Program-made: the position numbers and the translations under genes | Origin: Chloroflexota bacterium | GTDB taxonomy: Bacteria > Chloroflexota > Anaerolineae > UBA2200 | Assembly (NCBI GenBank): GCA_030607875.1 | Contig: JAUWJD010000008.1 | Span: 32,968 to 96,967 of the forward strand | Length of the DNA stretch: 64,000 nucleotides | Reading direction: 5' to 3' | Part shown: one piece after another, positions 43,468-53,611 of the stretch | Numbering within the stretch: the stretch's first letter is position 1 | Layout of the letters: each line of letters starts with the position of its first letter | The notes under the pieces: model-generated | What the model saw: only the letters and a program-made list of their open reading frames with translations | The model's database searches: none | Told to the model about the DNA's origin: nothing

Positions 43468-44127
43468 ATGAACATCTTTAACCGTATCGTAGTCATCCTC
43501 GAGATTCTGCTGCTCATCGTTCTGCTGATCATCGCTATGGTCGTGCCGAACACTGTGTTGAGCAGCATGCTGTACACTGTGGAGCAGGCACAGGGAGCTC
43601 TCCAGCTTGACTGGCCAAGGAGCTACATCATCTTCCTGGCAGGGGCCATTCCACTGATACTCCTGCTCATCCTGCTGCTGTGGCTCGAGATACGTCCGCG
43701 AACCAGCAACAAGGTCGTGGTCCGCGGCAGAGACGGTACACGGACTGAAGTAAGCACTTCTTCCGTGGCCCAAAGCCTGCAGCATCACGTTGACGATATC
43801 GACGACGTTTTCAACGTCAAGTCCACGGTTCGTGGCAAGCGAGGGGGCGTGGTGATACTGCTCAATCTGGAGACTACACCCGAGATAGACATCCCGGCCA
43901 AGATGGCAGAGGTTTCACAGGCGGCTCGTGATCTCATCGAGGGCAAAATGGGACTGCGGGTGGCAGACATCAGGGTCCATGTCAAGCCAGCTTCCTACGG
44001 GAGTGCGAAAGTGCCCCAACCTGAGCCGGCAATTGTGCCGCCAAGCGCGCCGGTGGACACCGCCTCCGCCGAACAGCCAGCGCCCGAGCTCACACCAGAA
44101 GATGGCGACCCATACAAAGGCTTCTAG
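43468..44127 (+). CDS. AmaP-like alkaline-shock membrane anchor protein
   Basis: 219 residues from ATG 43468, six bases after TAAGGAGGT; the ATG at 43462 is too close to the site. Two N-terminal TM helices (IVVILEILLLIVLLIIAMVV and SYIIFLAGAIPLILLLILLL), then a cytosolic part with VSTSSVAQSLQHHVDDIDDV and VILLNLETTPEIDIPAKMAEVSQ, the Asp23/AmaP-type domain. The C-terminal 45 residues are Pro-rich. In Firmicutes AmaP anchors Asp23 at the membrane. Confidence 0.75.
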   Translation: MNIFNRIVVILEILLLIVLLIIAMVVPNTVLSSMLYTVEQAQGALQLDWPRSYIIFLAGAIPLILLLILLLWLEIRPRTSNKVVVRGRDGTRTEVSTSSVAQSLQHHVDDIDDVFNVKSTVRGKRGGVVILLNLETTPEIDIPAKMAEVSQAARDLIEGKMGLRVADIRVHVKPASYGSAKVPQPEPAIVPPSAPVDTASAEQPAPELTPEDGDPYKGF

Positions 44128-44156
44128 CTTCGCAGCCGGGCGAGAAAACCCGAGCC

Positions 44157-44717
44157 ATGTCAGAGCACACGGAACAGAATTCGCGACACCGTGACTTGGA
44201 TCTGCGAGCCAGGATCGAGGCCTTGCTCTTCGTAGCCGACGAGCCAGCCCCTGTCCAACAACTGGCACAGGCCCTCGAAGTGGGTGAACGGGAAGTGGTA
44301 GCCGCGCTGGAACAACTGGCGGAGCACTGCCGGGAGCGAGGCCTGCGCCTGCAGCGCAAAAACCATTTGGTGCAGTTCGTCACTGCGCCAGAGGCGGCGT
44401 CTGATGTGCAACGCTTCCTGGGCCTGGACAGCAGCAGCAAGCTGTCCACTGCGGCGTTGGAGACACTGGCTCTGGTTGCCTATCGACAGCCCATCACCCG
44501 GGCGCAGATCGAGGGTATACGTGGTGTGAACTGCGATGGCGTGCTTCGCACCTTGCTCTCGCGCGGGATCATCGCTGCACAGGGGCGACTGCATCAGGCT
44601 GGACGTCCTATTATCTATGGTACAACTTTTGAGTTTCTTCAGTATTTCGGTCTGGCCGACCTTGGTGAATTGCCTGACTGGAAAACCCTGCATCATCCAG
44701 TGGAGGAGGAAAGCTAA
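44157..44717 (+). CDS. scpB: segregation and condensation protein B
   Basis: 186 residues: IEALLFVADEPAPVQQLAQAL (first winged helix), LQRKNHLVQFVTAPEAASDV, LSTAALETLALVAYRQPITRAQIEGIRGVNCDGVLRTLLSRGII (second) and PIIYGTTFEFLQYFGLADLGELP. It works with ScpA and SMC in chromosome compaction. scpA, its common neighbour, is not adjacent. The next gene starts on the base after its stop. Confidence 0.93.
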   Translation: MSEHTEQNSRHRDLDLRARIEALLFVADEPAPVQQLAQALEVGEREVVAALEQLAEHCRERGLRLQRKNHLVQFVTAPEAASDVQRFLGLDSSSKLSTAALETLALVAYRQPITRAQIEGIRGVNCDGVLRTLLSRGIIAAQGRLHQAGRPIIYGTTFEFLQYFGLADLGELPDWKTLHHPVEEES

Positions 44718-45470
44718 ATGTGCCCGGACGCGAAGCGGACGAGGCGCACACGGACAAAGAGATACGAGACAGCAGAGAGCGCGTCGACACGGTCGCCAAA
44801 GGCGCACAGAGGCAAGGGGAAGAACAAGCTTGAGAAACGAGCGACAGCCCGCGCAGTGCCGGGTGCCTGGGTACTGAATCCTTACCTGGCCTTCTTGCTG
44901 TTGTTGGGTATTGGCATAGCCACGTTTCGGTTAGACCACCAACTACGACTCACGGTGCTCTGGCTGACGCTGCTGGTTCTGGTCCTGCTCTATGCCGAAA
45001 CTGGGCGGCTGAAGGCCAACTATAGCCTGCTCAACTTGGCACGTGGTGCATTAGTTGGGACAGTCGTGGCCCTGCCCTTCTTCCTCTTTGCTAGGGACTT
45101 TTTCCACGCCACAGCTTCGTGGCTGTACGGAGTAAACGATCTGCAGGTACTGCTGGAGCGCGCCATCTTCCTGGTGCCCCTTCTGGAGGAGAGCTTCTTC
45201 CGTGGAGTGGTGCAGCGTGAACGTGGGTTGCGGGATGGAGCACTGCTCTTCGGCCTGGCGCAGGTGCTGTATTTTATCTCTGCGGCGGAGATCTACCCGC
45301 TGGTGATCGCCGCCGTGGGGCTGGGGATGATCCTGCTGGGGCTGCTCTACGGCTACATGTACCAGCGCTACGGCTTGACGAGCAGTACTGCCTGTCACGT
45401 AGCTGTGAACCTAGTGCTGCTCGTGCTGCCAGCAGTGGTGGACAGAATCAGCGCACTTTTAGCCTTCTGA
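44718..45470 (+). CDS. CPBP-family intramembrane metalloprotease
   Basis: 250 residues with a very basic first 45 (KRTRRTRTKRYETAES), then 6-7 TM segments. CPBP/Abi motifs: LVPLLEESFFRGVVQRER (EExxxR-like) and TSSTACHVAVNLVLLVLP (HxxxN). FFLFARDFFHA in between is usual. Members include Rce1-like CAAX proteases and bacteriocin self-immunity proteins. It begins right after scpB without its own clear site, so translation is coupled. Confidence 0.88.
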   Translation: MCPDAKRTRRTRTKRYETAESASTRSPKAHRGKGKNKLEKRATARAVPGAWVLNPYLAFLLLLGIGIATFRLDHQLRLTVLWLTLLVLVLLYAETGRLKANYSLLNLARGALVGTVVALPFFLFARDFFHATASWLYGVNDLQVLLERAIFLVPLLEESFFRGVVQRERGLRDGALLFGLAQVLYFISAAEIYPLVIAAVGLGMILLGLLYGYMYQRYGLTSSTACHVAVNLVLLVLPAVVDRISALLAF

Positions 45471-45566
45471 GCGCCCACACTTTGTCACCTTGGGCCACCT
45501 ATGGGAGCAGCTTCCGACACTTCCGACTTCGTCTGGCGCAAGTAACACGGACTACCCCGAATGGTG

Positions 45567-45601
45567 ACAGACCTCCTGAGCTGTCAGCTCAGGAGGTCTG
45601 T
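45567..45601. terminator. long bidirectional hairpin between convergent genes
   Basis: ACAGACCTCCTGAGCT (45567-45582), loop GTC, AGCTCAGGAGGTCTGT (45586-45601): a perfect 16-bp stem. It lies 97 bp after the CPBP gene and 40 bp after the convergent bactofilin gene. No T-run, so it may act as a transcript end by strength of the stem. Confidence 0.6.
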
Positions 45602-45640
45602 TAGCGCAAACCCTCCGTGATGCTTGCCACTGATTGGCGG

Positions 45641-46069
45641 CTAGCTCTCCTCGGATTCTCCTTCTGCCTCGACGATCACATCCTGGGGCTCCTCAAGCAA
45701 GAACGGCTCTGGTTCATCTCCAGCCATAACGCTCTTGCCCCGGAACAATCCGCCCTCATCGATCAGCAACGAAGTTGCGTTAATCTCTCCCAAAACGCGT
45801 CCGGAGGGCAGGATCTCCAGCCGGCCAGAGGCGGAAATGCTGCCTTTGACTGCTCCCCACACCTGGACGTTGGTGGCCACGATATCAGCAATGACTTTGG
45901 CTGCTTCTCCAATAATCACATTGCCAGTCGCCTCGATAGAACCGTCAAAGTAGCCGTCAATCCGTACATTACCTTCGGCTTTCAGTCGCCCCTGAAAACT
46001 GGCGGTTGGCCCTAGAACGTTCTCAATTTTGCCCGCAAAGGCGACAAAGGTGCGCTCTTTCCTAAACAA
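45641..46069 (-). CDS. bactofilin (polymer-forming cytoskeletal protein)
   Basis: 142 residues: short lead, then a right-handed beta-helix with GPTASFQGRLKAEGNVRIDG, YFDGSIEATGNVIIGEAAKV, VWGAVKGSISASGRLEIL and GEINATSLLIDEGG, each turn giving a G/I/V period. The C-terminal 25 residues are acidic. Bactofilins form filaments at the membrane and recruit wall enzymes. It lies 17 bp after an M23 peptidase on the same strand, a known pairing. Confidence 0.94.
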   Translation of the reverse strand: MFRKERTFVAFAGKIENVLGPTASFQGRLKAEGNVRIDGYFDGSIEATGNVIIGEAAKVIADIVATNVQVWGAVKGSISASGRLEILPSGRVLGEINATSLLIDEGGLFRGKSVMAGDEPEPFLLEEPQDVIVEAEGESEES

Positions 46070-46086
46070 GCATTCCCCCGTCGCGC

Positions 46087-47166
46087 CTACTTGTCCGGTA
46101 CAGACGGCGCGTCTGAGTCGAGGTACTTTAACGGATCCACAGGTGTGTCATTCAAGCGGATTTCATAATGCAGATGCGGCCCAGTGGAACGGCCCGAGTT
46201 GCCTGATAGCGCAATAACCTGGCCTGCTTCGATCTCGTCTCCCTCGCTCACCAACAGTTGGGAATTGTGGCCATATATGGTAATAAAGCCCATCTCATGT
46301 TCCAACTTGACAGTCCAGCCATACCCTGGTTGCCAGCCAGCCTCGGTCACTACACCATCCTTGGTGGCAAAGATCTTGGTGTTGTACCAGACGGGTATGT
46401 CAATGCCCTTGTGAAACTCCAGCCTGCCCCCCAGAGTGCGATACCCAAACTTGGAACTGATCCGCTGGGTCTCGGTGGGCCACAGGTGTGGAGCCGCAGC
46501 CAGGAGCCGAAGTTGTCTCTCCAGATCTACTGGATTGCTGCGTTTCTCCGGCTCAATCTTCTCCATGCGCACGAGCACCTCTGCGCGCAAATGTGCTAGT
46601 TCGCGGAAGGTGCTGGGGAGAGTCACCTGCATCCCAATTACGTCCTGGCCCTTTTCCACAGCCACCGCCATGCTGCGCTCAGAGAGCGTATGGCTGATCC
46701 GACCACCCCTGGCATCAGCATCTGCAACAGAGCGCACGCTATGCAAGGTGCTTTCGTACGGCGAGGCATAGGACGCTACAGGAGTGGCAAAAGGGGCACT
46801 TGCCGGTGCTGGCAGACCAAGCAAGTCACGTATCTCAGTGCTCAGGACGCTAATACCGGCCAGCTCAGCCTGGAAATCCTCCACCAGCATGGACAAGCCT
46901 CGGACTTCTTCCTGCTGAGCAAGGATCGTGCTGCGCATCTCGCGCTCGCGTGCTAGTTGAATTTGCCTGTCCAGCTGCAGCTCGTGTATCTCCTGGCTGA
47001 GCCAGTAGGTGCGTACTGCCAAAAAGCCCGCGCCAGCGAGCAGAGCCAGGACCAAGACAAGACAGAGTGGCAACAGCCAGGTGGGTAAACGAAAACTGAT
47101 CGGCGCTCGCTCGGAATGAGGCACCACGATCAGAGTCACCGGCTGTGTTCCCTTTTTTTGGGGCAC
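46087..47166 (-). CDS. M23-family peptidoglycan endopeptidase, membrane-anchored
   Basis: 359 residues. N-terminal TM (about 28-50, LPLCLVLVLALLAGAGFLAV), coiled-coil region (about 55-120, EIHELQLDRQIQLAREREMR), and a C-terminal LytM domain with FHKGIDIPVWYNTK (first zinc H and D), FITIYGHNSQLLV, and GPHLHYEIRLN (HxH). Zinc endopeptidase cleaving peptide cross-links. The bactofilin downstream may position it. Confidence 0.93.
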   Translation of the reverse strand: MPQKKGTQPVTLIVVPHSERAPISFRLPTWLLPLCLVLVLALLAGAGFLAVRTYWLSQEIHELQLDRQIQLAREREMRSTILAQQEEVRGLSMLVEDFQAELAGISVLSTEIRDLLGLPAPASAPFATPVASYASPYESTLHSVRSVADADARGGRISHTLSERSMAVAVEKGQDVIGMQVTLPSTFRELAHLRAEVLVRMEKIEPEKRSNPVDLERQLRLLAAAPHLWPTETQRISSKFGYRTLGGRLEFHKGIDIPVWYNTKIFATKDGVVTEAGWQPGYGWTVKLEHEMGFITIYGHNSQLLVSEGDEIEAGQVIALSGNSGRSTGPHLHYEIRLNDTPVDPLKYLDSDAPSVPDK

Positions 47167-47412
47167 TAGACCGTATCCTCCAGATTGCAGTAGACCCAGT
47201 TTGAGACGAAAGATGTAGCAGCCGGTCTCAAGGCCGGGATAAGCGAAGGAATAATGGCAAACAGGGCTCGCTTCAGACCGGACGGATCAATCGTTGGCCA
47301 AGTCAAACGCCGTTGTCAACCAGGCTCAATATTGCAAAAAGGCAGATTTTTGTCGACTACGCGTCAAGAGAACCTGCCAGCCGCCAGACAATAAATGCCA
47401 TCTTACTCAAAA

Positions 47413-47457
47413 TGACAAAATTGTCAAATTGAAGGAATCGCGATTGTATGCTATATT
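47413..47457 (+). promoter_or_regulatory. rdgB promoter with palindrome; leaderless start
   Basis: TTGAAG (47429-47434), 17-bp spacer, TATATT (47452-47457). The expected start coincides with the A of the rdgB ATG (47464). TGACAA/TTGTCA (47413-47418/47421-47426) forms a palindrome just before the -35 box, an operator candidate. Confidence 0.5.
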
Positions 47458-47463
47458 CCCCGC

Positions 47464-48087
47464 ATGACGTGCCTGCTGATAGCCACCAACAACCGGGGAA
47501 AGAAACGCGAGTACGAACAACTTCTGGCCCCCTTGGAGGTACAACTTTGCACTCCACAAGACCTGGGCCTCTCGCTTAGCGTATGTGAGGACGGGGGTAC
47601 TTATGCTGAAAACGCGCGCATCAAAGCGCTGGCTTACCAGCAGGCCAGCGGCTTGCTCACGCTTGCAGACGACTCCGGGCTAGAGGTAGACGCTCTGGGC
47701 GATAGACCGGGCCTGCACTCAGCACGCTACGGCGGCCCGGGTGCGGATGATGCAGCGCGCTATCGCCTGCTTCTGCAGGAACTGGCTGGTGTGCCATGGG
47801 CGAAACGCACGGCACGTTTTCGCTGCGTGATTGTAACCATCACACCAGGTGGCGAAACCTACAGCACCGACGGCACTTGCGAAGGAATCATCGCCCTTGA
47901 ACCACGAGGAGAACATGGGTTTGGCTACGACCCAATCTTTTACCTGCCAGGATACAGACAGACGATGAGCCAGCTATCTCCTGACGTCAAGAACCGTATC
48001 AGCCACCGTGCTCGTGCGGCGCAGAAGATGCTGCCGATCCTGGCCCGCATTCTTGGCGAACGGACTCCCGCACACAGGGGGAACTGA
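47464..48087 (+). CDS. rdgB: XTP/dITP diphosphatase (Ham1/RdgB)
   Basis: 207 residues: LLIATNNRGKKREYEQLLAP (substrate loop), SVCEDGGTYAENARIKALAY, LTLADDSGLEVDALGDRPGLHSARYGG (catalytic Asp), EGIIALEPRGEHGFGYDPIFYLPG, and SQLSPDVKNRISHRARA. It removes deaminated purine nucleotides. No Shine-Dalgarno; probably leaderless mRNA. Shares one base with the next gene (TGATG). Confidence 0.96.
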   Translation: MTCLLIATNNRGKKREYEQLLAPLEVQLCTPQDLGLSLSVCEDGGTYAENARIKALAYQQASGLLTLADDSGLEVDALGDRPGLHSARYGGPGADDAARYRLLLQELAGVPWAKRTARFRCVIVTITPGGETYSTDGTCEGIIALEPRGEHGFGYDPIFYLPGYRQTMSQLSPDVKNRISHRARAAQKMLPILARILGERTPAHRGN

Positions 48088-48626
48088 TGGGCAAGCTCGT
48101 CTCCGCCACGCGGGCAAGAGCCATACGCCAGCGGCTGCGCAAGCAGGGCAAAATAATGGTCTTTACCAATGGCGTGTTCGACCTGCTACACGTCGGGCAC
48201 GTGCGCTACCTGCAAGCAGCACGCAAGTTGGGCCACGCCCTCTTCCTCGGCCTGAACAGCGACCTCTCGGCCCTCCAACTCAAGGGACCTGGCCTGCCCC
48301 TGATGCCACAGGCAGAACGCGCCGAGATTCTGTGTGCCCTCGCCTGTGTGAACTATGTCATCATCTTTGACCAGCCTACCGCTGAGCATCTGGTGGAAAT
48401 GCTACAGCCGGATGTATACACAAAAGGTGGAGACTATGCTGCCGAGATTCCAGGAACAGAGCACGGCGAAGCAGGTAAACCATTGCCTGAAGCTCGCATC
48501 GTCGAAAGCTATGGTGGCCGCGTGGTGATCCTGCCATACACAGCCGGATGTTCGACGACTCAGATCATGGACCGCATCCTCAAGCTCAGATGCCCGCAGG
48601 AGGACAAAGTCGTTGACTCCCTCTAG
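48087..48626 (+). CDS. cytidylyltransferase-family nucleotidyltransferase (RfaE2/HldE C-terminal-like)
   Basis: 179 residues. VFTNGVFDLLHVGHVRYLQAARKLGHALFLGLNSD contains the HxGH nucleotide-binding motif. LKGPGLPLMPQAERAEILCALACVNYVIIF, EMLQPDVYTKGGDY and GCSTTQIMDRIL match the domain that makes ADP- or CDP-activated sugars such as ADP-heptose. No heptose kinase is adjacent, so the exact substrate is open. Lies between rdgB and murJ. Confidence 0.85.
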   Translation: MGKLVSATRARAIRQRLRKQGKIMVFTNGVFDLLHVGHVRYLQAARKLGHALFLGLNSDLSALQLKGPGLPLMPQAERAEILCALACVNYVIIFDQPTAEHLVEMLQPDVYTKGGDYAAEIPGTEHGEAGKPLPEARIVESYGGRVVILPYTAGCSTTQIMDRILKLRCPQEDKVVDSL

Positions 48627-50301
48627 CCAGCCATCCCAGCAAGCGAGCAGTGGGCAGGGCGACGTCTCGTCATCGGCGCAGTCCCGCCCTCCTTCCGGCG
48701 GGGTAGGACGGGGCCATGTCCCGTCATCGGTGGGACGGGGCATCGCCCGTGCAGCCACAATCGTCTCGCTGGGCAACATCGCCAGCCGTATCTTTGGCCT
48801 GATACGAGACAACCGCAATGCCTATTTCTTTGGAGCTACTGGATCGATGAGTGCCTTCGAGGCCGCCGCACTGGTCCCCAAGAACATCTACGAACTGCTG
48901 GTAGGGGGCATGGTGAGCGCCGCACTGATTCCAGTCTTTAGCGAATATGCCGACAACAGGGAACCGGAAGAGCTCTGGCATCTGCTGAGCGTGGTGCTCA
49001 GTCTGGTAGTGGTTATCATGGGCGGGTTCCTCCTGCTGGCTGAGGGTGCAGCCCCGCTGTTCACCCGTATGCTAGTTGGAGGGTTCGATGCGCGATTGCA
49101 GAGCCTGACCACCACGCTGATCCGCATCATATCACCCGCCGTGATTTTCTTCGGTGTGTCGGGTATTCTGACCGCCGCACTGTACGCACAGCAGGTCTTT
49201 ACCTACCCTGCTATCGGTGCCGCCGTGTTCAATCTGGGCGGCATCCTGGGCACACAATTGCTGGCACCTCGCATCGGAATAGCCAGCCTCACCCTCGGCA
49301 TTGTTTTTGGTGCATTCTTGCAGATGGCAGTACAGCTTCCAGGGCTGCGCAAGGCCAAAATCCGCTTCTCCCTGGACTGGAGACATCCGGCGCTGCGGCG
49401 GATCGCCGTGCTGTATTTGCCCGTCATTGTCAGCCTGATCGTCAGCCAGGTCGGCATCATCATCGACCGCAACCTGGCATCGCGTGTCGGCGAGCAAGCC
49501 ATCGCCTGGATGGCCAATGCTACCCGGCTGCGAGAATTCCCGCTGGGGTTGGTTGCGACAGCGGTTTCTATGGCCGTGCTGCCAGCGCTTTCCCGCATCG
49601 ATCTGCAGGGTAGGCGCGAGGAATTCAAGAGGACGTTGGGTCTTGGTATGCGTTTGGTCCTGGTGCTGATTGTGCCAGCATCAGTAGGCCTTTTTGTATT
49701 AGGCAGGCCCATCATCTCGCTGATCTTCCAGCACGGCGAATTCACGCCCTTTGACACCAGCCAGACAGCACGCGCACTCTACTGCTACCTGCTGGGAACA
49801 CCGTTTGCCGCTGTAGACCTGCTGCTGATCTTTGCCTTCTATTCGCAGAAAGACACTGTCACGCCAGTGGTTGTTGGCATCATCTGTGTGTTCATCTATC
49901 TGGCCGTAGCTCCCACGCTCGCGTTTCTTCTGGATTTGGGCATGGTCGGCCTGGTCATCGCCAACTCGGTCCAGTTGACCAGCCACGCCATGATCATGCT
50001 GGCACTGCTGTACCGACGCGTCGGCACACTGGAGCAAGAGAACTTGGCAGCGTCGGTTGGCAAAATTGTGCTGGCATCCGCAGTGATGGGCATCTGTGTC
50101 TACCTGTCTCTTGCTGTGCTGCGCACCCTGGTACCTGGCGAAGGCACTGTGGCCAGAGCAACTTGGGTTGCAGGGGCCGGTCTCGTCGGCCTGCTCGTCT
50201 ACGGTGCCAGCGTGACGCGGCTAGGCGTCAGGGAGGCCAACCTGTTGTTCGGCATGCTGCGCAGAAGAGCCAAGCGTGGACGAACCCCGAATGAAGTATA
50301 G
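48613..50301 (+). CDS. murJ: MurJ lipid II flippase (MviN)
   Basis: 562 residues from TTG 48613, which has AGGAGG 9 bases before and overlaps the previous stop by 14 bp; the first 45 residues are Ser/Gly-rich and may be dispensable. The body has 13-14 TM helices: RAATIVSLGNIASRIFGLIRDN (TM1), AFEAAALVPKNIYELLVGGMVSAALIPVF, and FQHGEFTPFDTSQTARALYCYLLG as in MviN. It flips lipid II outward for wall synthesis. Confidence 0.93.
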   Translation: MTPSSQPSQQASSGQGDVSSSAQSRPPSGGVGRGHVPSSVGRGIARAATIVSLGNIASRIFGLIRDNRNAYFFGATGSMSAFEAAALVPKNIYELLVGGMVSAALIPVFSEYADNREPEELWHLLSVVLSLVVVIMGGFLLLAEGAAPLFTRMLVGGFDARLQSLTTTLIRIISPAVIFFGVSGILTAALYAQQVFTYPAIGAAVFNLGGILGTQLLAPRIGIASLTLGIVFGAFLQMAVQLPGLRKAKIRFSLDWRHPALRRIAVLYLPVIVSLIVSQVGIIIDRNLASRVGEQAIAWMANATRLREFPLGLVATAVSMAVLPALSRIDLQGRREEFKRTLGLGMRLVLVLIVPASVGLFVLGRPIISLIFQHGEFTPFDTSQTARALYCYLLGTPFAAVDLLLIFAFYSQKDTVTPVVVGIICVFIYLAVAPTLAFLLDLGMVGLVIANSVQLTSHAMIMLALLYRRVGTLEQENLAASVGKIVLASAVMGICVYLSLAVLRTLVPGEGTVARATWVAGAGLVGLLVYGASVTRLGVREANLLFGMLRRRAKRGRTPNEV

Positions 50302-50419
50302 CCCAGGCCTGTACAGGCAAGTTGCCACGCGCTCGACTATGGCAAAGGCACAGCGGGAAGCAAGTACAAAAGCAATTTGACAAAGCCAGGGTTTGCAATT
50401 ACAATATCCGGCGTGGTGT

Positions 50420-50493
50420 GGCGCATTCGTCTAGTGGACTAGGACACCTCCCTCTCAAGGAGGAGATCGGGGGTTCGAATCCCCCATGCGCTA
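50420..50493 (+). tRNA. tRNA-Glu (CTC)
   Basis: 74 nt. Acceptor GGCGCAT (50420-50426) pairs with ATGCGCT (50486-50492) with one G-T at the end; discriminator A50493. Anticodon arm CCTCC-CTCTCAA-GGAGG gives anticodon CTC. T arm GGGGG-TTCGAAT-CCCCC. CCA is not encoded. The anticodon/variable region CACCTCCCTCTCAAGGAGGA is typical of tRNA-Glu. Confidence 0.95.
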
Positions 50494-50656
50494 CCTGTCC
50501 TGGCAGGAGCCATCGTCGCGTGGCTCTTGCTGACGTTTCAACAGCAAGACCTGAAGGGGAGTAGCTTCCCGCAGTGAGTTCGTCAACACGGCATGTATTG
50601 CCCGGCTCACTGGTTGGCAAGACATCATAGCAGGCGATACTCTTGGCCAATAAGCG

Positions 50657-50705
50657 AGACCTTCGGCTTTCCCGGCTGCCTGCCGGAGACAGTCGAAGGT
50701 CTTTT
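50657..50705 (+). terminator. intrinsic terminator, likely for the tRNA transcript
   Basis: AGACCTTCG (50657-50665) pairs with CGAAGGTCT (50694-50702), with CCGGC/GCCGG inside, followed by TTTT (50702-50705). Between the tRNA and the ATPase gene. Confidence 0.75.
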
Positions 50706-50752
50706 GCTGTAGATCCGATATCCGTGTGGCATTCCGTTTCCAGGAGAGAGAT

Positions 50753-53611
50753 ATGACAACAGAAAAAGCGTCGCTTGCTTCTCAAGGCGAAGAGTCCCCA
50801 AACGGACTCGATAACATGTACAGCGAGCCTGTGGACACCGTGGTTCGTGTCCTGCACACAGACCTCGTCCGGGGCCTGAGCCGCGAAGAAGCGCAGAGAC
50901 GCCAGGGCATCTACGGGCTGAACAAGCTCGCCGAAGCGCCAGGAACCTCTTTCTGGCAGCTCGTTGTCGAGCAATTCAAGAACTTTCTAGTTTTGCTTCT
51001 GTTGGGCTCGGCGCTGATCTCGACGTTTGTCGGGGAATTTGTCGATGCGGCAGCGATCATGGCCATCGTCATCGTCAATGCCATACTGGGTGTGCTTCAG
51101 GAATGGCGGGCTGAACAGTCACTGCAGGCATTAAAACGCATGGCCGCGCCCAACGCCGTAGTCATCCGTGATGGGCATCAGGACACCATTCCGTCGGAGC
51201 AGTTGGTGCCTGGTGACCTGGTCGTGCTGAGCGCTGGCAACCACGTACCGGCTGACTTGCGCCTGATCGAAAGCGTCAATCTGCGCATCCAAGAGGCCTC
51301 ACTCACCGGCGAATCTACCCCCGTCAGCAAGAATGCTTCCGAGGTGCTCGACGGCGACATGCCGCTGGGCGATCGGGCCAATAGCGCCTTCATGGGCACC
51401 CTGGCCACCTACGGCCGCGGCAAGGGCATCGTCACCGCAACGGGAATGCACACACAGTTCGGTCTGATCGCCAAGATGCTCAGCGCGATCACAACGGAGG
51501 AGACCCCACTGCAGAGGCGCCTCGCAGAATTGGGAAGAGTGTTAGGGACTGCCGCGCTGGTCATCTGTGGCATCATTTTCTTGGTAGGCGTGATCCGTGA
51601 TACAGAGTTGGGCCTCGTGGTTTCCCAGGGGCTGACTGTGTATCTCAGCATTTATGAGAAGCAAATCGTCGAGCTTTTCATGATCGCTATCAGTCTGGCT
51701 ATTGCCGCCGTGCCGGAGGGCTTGCCGGCTGTGGTCACCATCGTGCTGGCTCTGGGCATGCAGCGCATGGTGCGCCGGCACGCATTGCTGCGCCGCCTTC
51801 CCGCTGTGGAGACGCTGGGTACAGCCACGGCGATTTGTTCAGACAAGACCGGCACGTTAACCCAGAACGAAATGACGGTCACCCAGGTATGGGTTGACGG
51901 AAAACTGTATCACACCACCGGCCGGGGATACACTCCCGAAGGCGAGCTGCGGCTGGGCAAGGAGACCATTGACCCATCCAGCATCTCGGCTTTGTGGTAC
52001 TTGCTGCAAGGCGCTTTGCTGTGCAATGATGCCCACCTGGAGCGCATTGAAACCGAGCACGGCGAAGGGAAAGAGACCTGGCGCATGGTCGGTGATCCGA
52101 CCGAAGGAGCGCTGGTAGTGCTCGCTGGCAAGGCAGGGCTATGGCGAGAAAATCTGGAGACAGAACAGCCCCGCATCGCCGAGGTCCCATTTGACTCTGC
52201 CCGCAAGCGCATGACAACCATTCATGCTACGAGCATTGGTGACGCCCCCTACCGCGCCTACGTCAAGGGCGCTCCCGATGTTCTGCTCAATCTGTGCAGC
52301 CACATCGAGAATAACGGTGACATTGTGCCCTTGTCCGAGGCCATGCGCAGGGAGATCATGGAGGCCAACGGACGAATGGCCTCCCAGGCCTTGCGCGTCC
52401 TAGCCATCGCCTGCCGGCCGCTGGAAGAGGCCGACGTAGATACCTTCGACTGGAGCCGACAGCGTGATCTGGTCTTCCTGGGGCTGACCGGGATGATCGA
52501 TCCGCCACGCCCTGAGGTGCGCACAGCAGTGAATATCAGCCGCCAGGCAGGGATAAAAGCGGTGATGATCACCGGGGACCACAAGGACACGGCTGTGGCT
52601 ATCGCCAAGGAATTGGATTTCCTCACGTCGGGGCATCTGACACTCACCGGGCCAGAACTGGACAAGCTCAGCGACGAAGAGCTTGTTGACGTCGTGGACA
52701 AGGTGGATGTTTATGCCCGCGTCTCCCCCGCGCACAAAGTGCGCATCGTAGATGCACTAAAGAAGATCGGGCACGTGGTGGCCATGACCGGCGACGGCGT
52801 GAATGATGCCCCGGCCCTGAAACGAGCAGACATCGGTATCGCCATGGGCATTACTGGCACCGACGTGGCCAAAGAGACGGCAGACATGATCCTCACCGAC
52901 GACAACTTTGCCTCTATTGTCGCTGCTATCGAAGAGGGGCGCACTATCTATTCGAACATACGCAAGTTTGTGTACTATCTGCTGTCCTGCAACGTCGGGG
53001 AAATCCTGATCATCTTCCTGGCCATGCTGGCTGGTTGGCCCCTTCCTCTGCGCCCCATCCATCTATTGTGGCTGAACCTGGTAACGGATGGCTTGCCTGC
53101 ACTGGCGCTGGGACTTGAAGTCGGTGAACCTGATGCCATGCAGCGACCGCCGCGTCCCCCGCGTGAACCGATCATCAACCGCGAAATGATGTGGAGCACT
53201 GTGGTACAGAGCGTGGCCATCACCGCCACCACGCTGGGCGCATTTCTTCTGGGCCGGCGTCTCTATCCAGATTCACTGGTAGCTGCCCAGACCATGGCCT
53301 TTGTCACTCTCGTCTCTTCCGAGCTATGGCGGGCTTACACATCGCGCTCCGAGCACTATCCATTGCTCAAGCTTGGGCTATTCTCCAATCGCTATATGGT
53401 AGCGGCCACGCTCAGCTCATTCCTGCTTATGCTGGCGGTCGTTTACTTGCCAGTAGCGCAGCCCATCTTTTACACTGTCCCATTGGCCTTGCGCGATTGG
53501 CTACCCATCGTGCCACTTACCATCATCCCGGCCGTTGCGGCCGAGTTGACCAAGTGGTTTGCATCGCGCTGGGCGGCAGCCACACCAAGTGCGGCTGCTG
53601 TGAATGGATAG
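50753..53611 (+). CDS. P-type cation-transporting ATPase (P2A, Ca2+-type)
   Basis: 952 residues from ATG 50753 (AGGAGAG upstream). Phosphorylated D364 in [21 protein letters not shown] loop ([11 protein letters not shown]), ion-site [15 protein letters not shown] in TM4, KGAPDVLL nucleotide-binding, and [17 protein letters not shown] hinge. Ten TM helices. [19 protein letters not shown] in TM6 (N/D ligands) agrees with SERCA-like Ca2+ or Na+ pumps. No N-terminal heavy-metal domain. Monocistronic. Confidence 0.93.
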   Translation: MTTEKASLASQGEESPNGLDNMYSEPVDTVVRVLHTDLVRGLSREEAQRRQGIYGLNKLAEAPGTSFWQLVVEQFKNFLVLLLLGSALISTFVGEFVDAAAIMAIVIVNAILGVLQEWRAEQSLQALKRMAAPNAVVIRDGHQDTIPSEQLVPGDLVVLSAGNHVPADLRLIESVNLRIQEASLTGESTPVSKNASEVLDGDMPLGDRANSAFMGTLATYGRGKGIVTATGMHTQFGLIAKMLSAITTEETPLQRRLAELGRVLGTAALVICGIIFLVGVIRDTELGLVVSQGLTVYLSIYEKQIVELFMIAISLAIAAVPEGLPAVVTIVLALGMQRMVRRHALLRRLPAVETLGTATAICSDKTGTLTQNEMTVTQVWVDGKLYHTTGRGYTPEGELRLGKETIDPSSISALWYLLQGALLCNDAHLERIETEHGEGKETWRMVGDPTEGALVVLAGKAGLWRENLETEQPRIAEVPFDSARKRMTTIHATSIGDAPYRAYVKGAPDVLLNLCSHIENNGDIVPLSEAMRREIMEANGRMASQALRVLAIACRPLEEADVDTFDWSRQRDLVFLGLTGMIDPPRPEVRTAVNISRQAGIKAVMITGDHKDTAVAIAKELDFLTSGHLTLTGPELDKLSDEELVDVVDKVDVYARVSPAHKVRIVDALKKIGHVVAMTGDGVNDAPALKRADIGIAMGITGTDVAKETADMILTDDNFASIVAAIEEGRTIYSNIRKFVYYLLSCNVGEILIIFLAMLAGWPLPLRPIHLLWLNLVTDGLPALALGLEVGEPDAMQRPPRPPREPIINREMMWSTVVQSVAITATTLGAFLLGRRLYPDSLVAAQTMAFVTLVSSELWRAYTSRSEHYPLLKLGLFSNRYMVAATLSSFLLMLAVVYLPVAQPIFYTVPLALRDWLPIVPLTIIPAVAAELTKWFASRWAAATPSAAAVNG

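Noticed and set aside
50399..50974. Minus-strand open frame across the tRNA gene
   Set aside because: It overlaps a well-formed tRNA-Glu and the start of the ATPase gene; no ribosome site.
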